NCBI GenBank assembly: GCA_965220235.1
Contig: OZ244815.1
Span: 2,604,001-2,668,000 of the forward strand
Source of the DNA: Bin55 sp965220235
Lineage (GTDB): Bacteria; Pseudomonadota; Gammaproteobacteria; Pseudomonadales; Azotimanducaceae
Length of the DNA: 64,000 nt
Reading direction: 5' to 3'
In this document: positions 42,581 through 49,879 of the stretch, in pieces
Position numbering within the stretch: position 1 is the first letter of the stretch
Layout: each line of letters begins with the position of its first letter
Position numbers and translations under genes: made by a program
The notes under the pieces: model-generated
Told to the model about the DNA's origin: nothing
Databases searched by the model: none
What the model saw: the letters and a program-made list of their open reading frames with translations, nothing else

Positions 42581-43636
42581 TTAACCGAGTCCTAGTACTC
42601 GACGATTGGCGTCCTCGTCTGTGCCTGACGCCGCGAAGTCATCGAACGCCTTCTCCGTTACGCGGATGATGTGTTCGTTAATGAACTCTGCGCCTTCTCG
42701 GGCACCGTCTTCCTGGTGCTTCAAACAACATTCCCACTCGAGCACCGCCCAACCGTCGAAGTCATACGCCGCGAACTTCGAGAAAACAGATTTGAAGTCC
42801 ACCTGCCCATCGCCTAGCGACCTAAATCGCCCTGCTCGGTCCACCCAATCTTGGTAACCACCATAGACTCCTTGCTTCCCAGTCGCGTTGAATTCAGCAT
42901 CCTTCACATGGAACATCTTTATGCGTTCATGATAGATGTCAATGAACGCTAAATAGTCGAGCTGCTGCAGCACGAAATGGCTTGGATCGTACAAGATGTT
43001 TGCACGCGGATGATTGTCGACTTCAGCCAAGAAGCGCTCAAACGTAATGCCATCGTGAAGATCTTCGCCCGGGTGAATTTCGTAACAGCAATCGACCCCG
43101 CATTCTTCAAATACGTCCAATATTGGGCGCCAGCGCTTGGCGATTTCCTCGAAACCTGCGTCAACCAGTCCAGAAGGGCGCTGTGGCCACGGATATACCA
43201 TCGGCCATAGAAATGCGCCCGAAAACGTGACATGCGCGGTCAATCCGAGGTTTTGGCTCGCTTTAGCCGCGAGCTTGACCTGATTGATTGCCCACTCCGT
43301 TCTTGCCTTCGGGTTCTTTCGCATCGATTCAGGTGCAAAACCATCGAAAAGCTCGTCATACACCGGATGTACCGCGACAAGCTGACCTTCTAAGTGTGTC
43401 GATAGCTCCGTAATCTCAACCCCATGCTCCGCGACCTTCCCCCGTAGCTCATCGCAGTAATCCTTGCTCTCTGCAGCTTGCGCAACATCAATGAAACTCG
43501 GATTACCAATTGGTACTTGGATTCCCTTGAACCCAAGATTGCTAGCCCAATTCGCCATCGATTCAATATTGTCGAACGGATCCTCGTCTGCCATGAATTG
43601 CGCGAGAAAAATCGCTGGACCTCGAAGTGTCTTCAT
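42581..43636 (-). CDS. Sugar phosphate isomerase/epimerase (xylose isomerase-like TIM barrel)
   Basis: A 351-residue AP-endonuclease-2-type TIM-barrel protein. Metal ligands are suggested by CCYEIHPGEDLHDG (Glu, His), NILYDPSHFVLQQ (Asp, His), KMFHVKDAEF (His) and VLEWECCLKHQE (Glu). Relatives isomerise or epimerise sugars or keto-sugars. With the Gfo/Idh/MocA oxidoreductase at 48450 and a second enzyme of the same fold at 52976 it suggests a sugar catabolic group that encloses the LRR gene. Substrate unknown. Confidence 0.85.
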   Translation of the reverse strand: MKTLRGPAIFLAQFMADEDPFDNIESMANWASNLGFKGIQVPIGNPSFIDVAQAAESKDYCDELRGKVAEHGVEITELSTHLEGQLVAVHPVYDELFDGFAPESMRKNPKARTEWAINQVKLAAKASQNLGLTAHVTFSGAFLWPMVYPWPQRPSGLVDAGFEEIAKRWRPILDVFEECGVDCCYEIHPGEDLHDGITFERFLAEVDNHPRANILYDPSHFVLQQLDYLAFIDIYHERIKMFHVKDAEFNATGKQGVYGGYQDWVDRAGRFRSLGDGQVDFKSVFSKFAAYDFDGWAVLEWECCLKHQEDGAREGAEFINEHIIRVTEKAFDDFAASGTDEDANRRVLGLG

Positions 43637-43792
43637 TAGAAGCTGTCCCCCAAACGTGCTGGGAAATTATCAAATCGAACCACTTACGTTTTCGGTGAAC
43701 TTAGCGATCTCAGAGTTCGGTACATCTATAGAGGCAATTGCACCGGTCAGAATAGGCCACTTGTATCGACCAGATTTCTACAAAACCAATCA

Positions 43793-46700
43793 TTAGGGCG
43801 ACCAAACGGCGGCTTCCGACGAACCTCGATTGAACAAGACCTCAAATCCCCGTTGAGATGCTTCGTCGATCGTTCTGATACGTGCCGCAGCATCTTCACG
43901 CGGAATGCTGTGTATGCCTCGAATCTGCTGAGTTATTGGATTTCGAACCAAGGACATTGAATCCGCATTGTCTAGATCAACTGCTTGCGCACCCTTGGGT
44001 CCTTGCAGCGTCACTACGTTTAGGTCACGTTGCCAATCTGATTGAATAGGCACAACAAACACGAAACTGCGGTTTCCCTCACCATCGGCGACTTCCTGCA
44101 TGTCAAAGCTGAGAGAAAACAAATCATCTCCGCTCTCCCTGCGACCACGGATCTCGAACTCCCCATGCGACTCCGGAAGTGCTGGTGGTGCGTGAACGAG
44201 GAAGGAAGGGTTCAACACTATCTCGTCATCAGAATTTTGACTACCCCACACAAGTAATGAAGGCCTAGCGGCAGCAACTTCTTGTTCGAAATCACTTTCT
44301 ACGAATAAGCGGAAGCGAAGCGCATTTGAGAAGTGATAGTCACTAATCCACCTAGGTCGACAGTACGACATGAGGTCGGGTGTCGACGGACGTACCAATG
44401 ATCCGCCAAAGCGAAAGTCATAGCCCCATGAACCAAGCGTACCGTCGGAGTATGGATAGGAACTGTCGGTAAGCCCAGGACCGCCGCAAGGCGCATGAAG
44501 CAAGCTGAGATTGTGCCCAAACTCGTGCGCCATCGTGTCAGAGAGAGGTAACGAAAAGCTCTCCCGTCGAGATATATACGCAACACCTAAGATCGGCCCG
44601 CTCACGTCCGACATCATTCCCATGTAATAACCTGTGCCTCCCTCGATCGCTCGTATCAATCGAGTTTGTAATAACAGTGCGTATGGGTTATTACTTGAGC
44701 TCGTCACAGGTTCGTGGGCTGTAACGTTCAGGTTAGCAATCGGCAGCAAAGTGCGGGTCTCCTCGAACATTTCATGTTCGTCAGGGTTCGCCGCCATCTC
44801 ATTGACCAAGTCGATAATCGAATGGTCGTCGGAGTACTCCCATACGAAAGGAATCAAGGTCAGATCGAAATCAGGGAGTCGGTGTACTTCGATCGGTATA
44901 CGCGATCTTACCGGAGTTACAGCTCCCGATTCATCTTCAGTGGAATCCGATGCCGTTATCGCATCGAATTCAATCACTAGTTCGATCCCCGGTTGAATGG
45001 CGGATCCAGGAATCTCCACATTTGAAGAACTCGATAGATTTGCCGGATCTGCAAGCGTTGGTGCAGCTAGAACTCTCGATGGAATGTCAGTCGAATAAAT
45101 TTCCATGTCGTCGAGATGGAATCCTGCTCGAACGTCAGGGATTGTTCGCTCTGATCTCTCGGTACCGATTGGAAAAACGCGTAGAAACGCCTTTTCACCC
45201 GCAACGAGCGGTACGGGGTATTCGTGGGACTGAACTGATTGGGTTAGAAGAGCTAAGAGTGGAGCATTCGCCGCACAGCTTCTAATCCGACGCTTATACA
45301 CACGGATGAGCCACTCACCATAGGCAGTTCCTAACGGCAAGCAGATATCAGTCCCTACGGTCAAGAAAACTTCGATACGTTTGAGTGCTGTCAGTTCAAT
45401 TGGTATCGGACCTGACAAACCGGTGTTCTCGCTCAAGTCGAAGAACCTAAGAGAAGTAAGTTCGCCTAGTTCCGGAGGGATCGTACCGTTCAGGTCGTTG
45501 TCACCGAGATATAGACCTTCGAGCTTCGACAATTGACCAAGCGTCTTTGGCAGACCTCCGGAAAGGTTGTTTTCATTTAATTCAAGAGTCGTAAGCTCTT
45601 GTAATTGCCCCAGTTCGGAAGGAATCGGACCGCCGAGCTCGTTTGCCCAGAGTCGGAGCTCTGCCAGCTCCCTTAGACGTCCAAGTTCGACTGGAATAGA
45701 CCCGGTCAATCGATTCACTTCCAATGAAAGTGTTTCCAACTGAGTCAAGCTGCCGAACTCGACTGGAATTCCACCTTCGAACCGATTCAAACTCAGGTAA
45801 ATACGTTGTAACGCGCTTAAGTTTCCGAGTTCGCGAGGGATCTCGCCACTCAATCGATTGAACTGGAGATTGATTATCTGAAGATTAGTGAGATTGCCAA
45901 TTTGCGTTGGAATCTCTCCCGTTAGATCGTTGAAGTACAACCAAAGACTCTCTAATCTTGTGAGTTTCCCTAGTTCAGCGGGAATTGATCCGCTCAATCC
46001 ATTGTCTTGTAGTTCAAGCTCGATTAACTCTTTCAAATTCCCGAGTTCAGCAGGAATTTGACCGTGGAGTTGATTAAAGCTAAGAACGAGCCGTGAGAGG
46101 TTTGCCAAGTTCCCAATTTCTGACGGTATGTTCCCGACGATTTGATTTCCAGATAGAACCAAGGATTCGAGGTTTCGCAAGTTTCCTAATTCGGCTGGGA
46201 TAACACCTGACAACTCGTTGTACGAAAGGTCCAGATTTGAGAGATCTTGAAGTTTGCCAAGCTCGATCGGGATACGACCTTGAAGGGCGTTGAAACCTAG
46301 ATTGAGCGAAGTCAAACCCGATAGATCCCCAAGTTCCGGAGGGATCGACCCTGTCAGCGCATTGGCTTCGAGATTAAGAGAGCTAAGATGGGACAATCTC
46401 GTGAGCTCGAGCGGAATGCTTCCGGCTAGGTTGTTCCCCTCAACACTTATCGATGTCACATTACCGTCTTCGTCCACCTCCACTCCATGCCAATCACTAA
46501 GAGGGGCGGATGTAAGCCAGTTTGTCGATTCGGACCAAAACGTTCCTTCAGTTTCTTCGAAGAACATCGTCATGATTTCGCGTTCAGTTAACCGCTCACA
46601 AGATAAACCTGTTCCCGCATACTCAACCGATTCGTCCAACCACGTCTGAAATTCCAATTCCAGCGGTACGCATAGTTCTGTATTCGCGAATTGAAAATCG

Positions 46701-47164
46701 ACTAACTCGAGTCGACGTAGTGACAATGGCAATCGGCCTTGAAGTAAGTTATCTCCGAGATTCAAGCTCCTGAGTTGAGACAAGTTTCCTAAATCCAACG
46801 GCAACATACCAGTCAATCCATTGCCGCCTAAATCCATCGACACCACCCGACCTAGCGAATCGGTTTCGATCCCGAACCAACGCTCTAACGCTACCTCATC
46901 GTCTCCCCAGCCCACTGAAGACGCCCAAGTTTCTCCGCTTGTGTCCTCGAACAACCGCTCTAAGATGGACCGATCGGTCGCGTTACAGAAAGTCAGAGCG
47001 TAAATGTCATGAATGAGAACGTTTCCTAACCAAAAAATGAAACTGTGGGTACCGGGCACACAAGCTTGATTTCCAGAAATGCTGAAGAACTCAATGTTTC
47101 GTGCATCGACAAAACGAGTCGGAAGTGGTCCCGAGAGATTGTTGTTGCTCAGTAACAAAGTCAC
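43793..47164 (-). CDS. LRR-metzincin protein, main part (C-terminal frame of a split gene)
   Basis: This 1,123-codon frame begins at a GTG in the middle of a leucine-rich repeat, so it is not a complete gene but continues the 47227-48219 frame. Residues 66-110 and 197-240 are two cap modules (LFEDTSGETWASSVGW, FFEETEGTFWSESTNWL), residues about 240-600 are roughly fifteen plant-type repeats of 24 residues (NxLxGxIPxELGxL), 600-800 a beta-rich region, and 830-950 a zinc-protease domain: MAHEFGHNLSLLHAPCGG gives His880, Glu881, His884 and His890, and DLMSYC supplies the Met-turn (Met932). The motif has Ser where metzincins usually have Gly. A final domain (about 1000-1123) is of unknown type. 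It would act outside the cell or on its surface. Confidence 0.85.
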   Translation of the reverse strand: MTLLLSNNNLSGPLPTRFVDARNIEFFSISGNQACVPGTHSFIFWLGNVLIHDIYALTFCNATDRSILERLFEDTSGETWASSVGWGDDEVALERWFGIETDSLGRVVSMDLGGNGLTGMLPLDLGNLSQLRSLNLGDNLLQGRLPLSLRRLELVDFQFANTELCVPLELEFQTWLDESVEYAGTGLSCERLTEREIMTMFFEETEGTFWSESTNWLTSAPLSDWHGVEVDEDGNVTSISVEGNNLAGSIPLELTRLSHLSSLNLEANALTGSIPPELGDLSGLTSLNLGFNALQGRIPIELGKLQDLSNLDLSYNELSGVIPAELGNLRNLESLVLSGNQIVGNIPSEIGNLANLSRLVLSFNQLHGQIPAELGNLKELIELELQDNGLSGSIPAELGKLTRLESLWLYFNDLTGEIPTQIGNLTNLQIINLQFNRLSGEIPRELGNLSALQRIYLSLNRFEGGIPVEFGSLTQLETLSLEVNRLTGSIPVELGRLRELAELRLWANELGGPIPSELGQLQELTTLELNENNLSGGLPKTLGQLSKLEGLYLGDNDLNGTIPPELGELTSLRFFDLSENTGLSGPIPIELTALKRIEVFLTVGTDICLPLGTAYGEWLIRVYKRRIRSCAANAPLLALLTQSVQSHEYPVPLVAGEKAFLRVFPIGTERSERTIPDVRAGFHLDDMEIYSTDIPSRVLAAPTLADPANLSSSSNVEIPGSAIQPGIELVIEFDAITASDSTEDESGAVTPVRSRIPIEVHRLPDFDLTLIPFVWEYSDDHSIIDLVNEMAANPDEHEMFEETRTLLPIANLNVTAHEPVTSSSNNPYALLLQTRLIRAIEGGTGYYMGMMSDVSGPILGVAYISRRESFSLPLSDTMAHEFGHNLSLLHAPCGGPGLTDSSYPYSDGTLGSWGYDFRFGGSLVRPSTPDLMSYCRPRWISDYHFSNALRFRLFVESDFEQEVAAARPSLLVWGSQNSDDEIVLNPSFLVHAPPALPESHGEFEIRGRRESGDDLFSLSFDMQEVADGEGNRSFVFVVPIQSDWQRDLNVVTLQGPKGAQAVDLDNADSMSLVRNPITQQIRGIHSIPREDAAARIRTIDEASQRGFEVLFNRGSSEAAVWSP

Positions 47165-47226
47165 CAGGTTTGGTAGACGCCGTAGACCCGAAATGACCGG
47201 CCCAACCAGATCGTTGTCACTAAGGT

Positions 47227-47240
47227 TCAGGAACTCAGAT
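47227..47240 (-). other. Frameshift joining the two LRR frames
   Basis: On the coding strand the text around here reads ...TCG AAT CTG AGT TCC TGA. Adding one G (AAT CTG GAG TTC CTG AAC) restores SNLEFLNLSDNDL, exactly the repeat consensus. The likely cause is loss of one G in the GG that is expected between CTG and AG. No slippery heptamer is evident, so programmed frameshifting is less likely than mutation or a sequencing or assembly error. Confidence 0.75.
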
Positions 47241-48219
47241 TCGATAGTTTGGTGAGTTCAGGCGTAATCCGACCGCTAAGTTGGTTTCGACTAAGATCAA
47301 GGAATTCCAAATCTTCGAGTTTCTCGATTTCCGCCGGAATCGAGCCCGCTAAGAAATTCCATGCAAGGTCCAAATACGTTAAGTTGACTAGGTTGCCTAT
47401 CGTCGTCGGAATTTCGCCACGGAGGTTGTTGTCGTATGCCGACAGATAGTGCAACTTCTCTAGATTTCCTATCCACGCAGGTAACGGACCGGATAGACTA
47501 TTTCGATCCATCGTTAGGCGTTGCAGTTCAGTCAAGCTCCCCAGCTCGTCAGGTATCTCCCCGACCAGGAAGTTGCCATCCAACTGAAGTAGACTTAAAC
47601 GCGTTAACGAACCCAATTCATTTGGGATTCGTCCAGAGATTCTGTTCCCACTTAAATCGAGAGTCGTTAGTAGCGTCAGGTTGCCAATCTCTCGCGGTAA
47701 AGATCCGGTCAACTCGTTATTTGCGATTCGCAACGACGTCAATCTGGTGAGGTTGCCGATTTCCGCTGGCACGTGGCCAGTTAGATTGTTTTCTTCTAAG
47801 TTGAGTTGAGTCAATCTCGTGAGATTGCCAAGTTCCCTTGGAATCGAACCAGTGAGATTGTTGATCCCTAGATTCACCGTGGTGAGGAATTCAAGATCCC
47901 CGAGCTCAGATGGCAGTGAACCAGAGAGTCCGTGCGCAGTCGGACCTTGGAACAAGCTCCCGGGTGTACCTTTCAGGTATAAGCTAACGACGCGCCCGGC
48001 TGCGTCGGTGTTTACGCCATACCAATCGCCTAGTGGTGCATCCGATAACCAGTTTGTGCGGTAAACCCAGTTCGGACCGTCCGTCGCCTCGTATAACGCG
48101 ACTAATGCGGCTCTATCCTGTTCGACGCCTGAGCTTTGTGCTTTCACGCTCAATGCAGAAAACGCATACACGAGCACTAGAAGAACAAACAGTCCGACTG
48201 TTGCGACTCGAGCTTCCAT
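47227..48219 (-). CDS. LRR-metzincin protein, N-terminal part with signal peptide
   Basis: The first frame of the split gene. The frame opens at 48279, but the ATG at 48219 starts a signal peptide (MEARVATVGLFVLLVLVYAF, cut near VKAQ). A cap module follows (ALYEATDGPNWVYRTNWL), then about ten plant-type leucine-rich repeats such as NNLTGSIPRELGNLTRL and NNLTGHVPAEIGNLTRL. The frame ends abruptly at TGA 47227-47229 within a repeat (ELTKLSNLSS). The sequence after it continues the repeat in the next frame as EFLNLSDNDLVGPVISGLRR, so the stop is a frameshift product. No strong ribosome site is seen. Confidence 0.8.
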   Translation of the reverse strand: MEARVATVGLFVLLVLVYAFSALSVKAQSSGVEQDRAALVALYEATDGPNWVYRTNWLSDAPLGDWYGVNTDAAGRVVSLYLKGTPGSLFQGPTAHGLSGSLPSELGDLEFLTTVNLGINNLTGSIPRELGNLTRLTQLNLEENNLTGHVPAEIGNLTRLTSLRIANNELTGSLPREIGNLTLLTTLDLSGNRISGRIPNELGSLTRLSLLQLDGNFLVGEIPDELGSLTELQRLTMDRNSLSGPLPAWIGNLEKLHYLSAYDNNLRGEIPTTIGNLVNLTYLDLAWNFLAGSIPAEIEKLEDLEFLDLSRNQLSGRITPELTKLSNLSS

Positions 48220-48332
48220 ACCGCAAACGTCGGTCGTCAGACGATGGCGTGAAAACGAACGCAAGCTGGAACCCACCACACTCTATCCTTCAGATGACTG
48301 TGATGAGTACAACGAATCTCGATGTACCGATT

Positions 48333-48353
48333 GAGGTTCTCATCCGGAACCTC
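48333..48353. repeat. Small inverted repeat between the LRR gene and the oxidoreductase gene
   Basis: GAGGTTC at 48333-48339 and GAACCTC at 48347-48353 form a perfect 7-bp stem with a seven-base loop. It lies about 97 bases after the Gfo/Idh stop and about 115 bases before the LRR start. There is no T-run, so it may be an operator or a weak transcript end. Nothing else is visible in 48220-48449. Confidence 0.3.
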
Positions 48354-48449
48354 CTCTCTCGCCCACGCCGACACATTCGCTGTTAGTGCTCCTTTTATCT
48401 ACCTGATTTGAGGCGAACCATGTTCGTGAGTGCGAAAACCCTCGCGCTA

Positions 48450-49613
48450 CTAACTTGGATTGGGAAAATCAAGCCAAGTCGCACCATGATGCGAACTAGC
48501 GACGACAGTTTCAATGAACTGCATGCCGCGTACACCGTCATTCACAGTTGGGAAATCGTAATCTTCTGCTCGAACAGCTTTGCCTGCTTCTGCATCGAGA
48601 ACGGCTGACGCGAAGTTGCGATACAACAGTGCAAACGCTTCGAGAAACCCTTCTGGATGACCCGGAGGTATTCGACTGGCAGCTACAGAAGCTTTGGACA
48701 CACCAGCAGCGCCGGTTCGACGAACCTCGAAAGGCCGATCTGGCCAGCGCACGATGAGCGAATTAGGTTCCATCTGTGACCACTCCAATCCGCCGGTCTC
48801 GCCGTACACACGCAGCGTCAATCCGTTCTCCACTCCGACGGCAATTTGGCTTGCAGAAAGCACACCTTTCGCGCCGCCTTCGAATCGGAGCAGCACATTG
48901 CCATCATCCTCGAGTCGTCGACCTGGAACAAATGTCGTCAGATCGGCGCAGAGTGATTCGATCCGCAATCCCGTTACATACTCCGCCAGATTCTCGCCGT
49001 GGGTGCCTATATCGCCCATACATCCTGCTGCACCCGATCGCGCCGGATCGGTTCGCCATTCCGCTTGCTTATTACCACCAGCTTCTTCTGGCGTTGATAG
49101 CCAACCTTGAATGTACTCGATATTGATACGACGTACCTTTCCGAACGCAGCTCCTCGAACGAGATACCGTGCCTCCTTGATCATCGGATAGCCGGTGTAG
49201 TTGTGCGTCAGTCCAAACACTTTCCCTGTTCGATTCACGGTTTCTCGCAAATCGAGTGCCTCATCCAGACTATGGGTCATCGGCTTATCAGACATGACAT
49301 GGAAACCCGCCTCAAGAGCAGCTTTCGCATGCGCGTAGTGGACGTGATTAGGCGTCGCGATGACAATAAAGTGCACCCGATCTTGAGACCCAAGCGATGA
49401 CTCGCTCGCGAGCAACTCTTCAAAAGAGCCATAACACCGATCGCTCGATAGTCCGTATAGTGCTTCACCTGATCGTTTTGATCTCTCGGGGTCACTCGAA
49501 AATGCCCCACCTACCAACTCGATTTGTCCATCGAGCTCTGCTGCGATACGATGGACGGCACCTATGAACGATCCTTCGCCACCGCCAATCATTCCCATTC
49601 GTAACTTAGGCAT
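48450..49613 (-). CDS. Gfo/Idh/MocA family NAD(P)-dependent oxidoreductase
   Basis: A 387-residue enzyme. The Rossmann motif is MGMIGGGEGSFIGAVHR, with VIATPNHVHYAHAKAALEAG and the conserved lysine in SDKPMTHS (usually EKP). The substrate domain contains GCMGDIGTHGENLAEY, with the conserved Asp and His. Family members oxidise sugars, inositols or their derivatives. It is divergent from the TonB receptor at 49880 and upstream of the LRR gene on the same strand. The substrate is unknown. Confidence 0.88.
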   Translation of the reverse strand: MPKLRMGMIGGGEGSFIGAVHRIAAELDGQIELVGGAFSSDPERSKRSGEALYGLSSDRCYGSFEELLASESSLGSQDRVHFIVIATPNHVHYAHAKAALEAGFHVMSDKPMTHSLDEALDLRETVNRTGKVFGLTHNYTGYPMIKEARYLVRGAAFGKVRRINIEYIQGWLSTPEEAGGNKQAEWRTDPARSGAAGCMGDIGTHGENLAEYVTGLRIESLCADLTTFVPGRRLEDDGNVLLRFEGGAKGVLSASQIAVGVENGLTLRVYGETGGLEWSQMEPNSLIVRWPDRPFEVRRTGAAGVSKASVAASRIPPGHPEGFLEAFALLYRNFASAVLDAEAGKAVRAEDYDFPTVNDGVRGMQFIETVVASSHHGATWLDFPNPS

Positions 49614-49879
49614 TCTGTTCCCTAAACCGTTTCCTAAAGTGCCATATCGAGCGATTACGACAGGCTTTTGATGTTATTCTCAGTGTATTACGATTTTAAG
49701 TTGGGTGTTTTGGATCAACGTCGTAAGGCCATTTCCCAGAGCAAGGTGTTAACTCTGTTCTTGAATAATCATTGTGTGCTAACTAAGCGATGGAAGACAC
49801 TTCAATTTTGAATGACGTGAACCTACGTCAAGTCCGTATCCACTGTAACGGCCGCAGAGGAGTCGAGCCGTTCACGCTG

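Noticed and set aside
45500..47000. Regular repeated DNA in the LRR gene, at first sight like a repeat array
   Set aside because: The period is about 72 bases and in frame, which is the 24-residue protein repeat. There are no identical repeats with unique spacers, so it is not CRISPR.
48694..49126. Forward open frames of 138 and 116 codons inside the Gfo/Idh gene
   Set aside because: Opposite-strand shadows of a clear dehydrogenase; low-complexity arginine- and serine-rich sequence without family signals.
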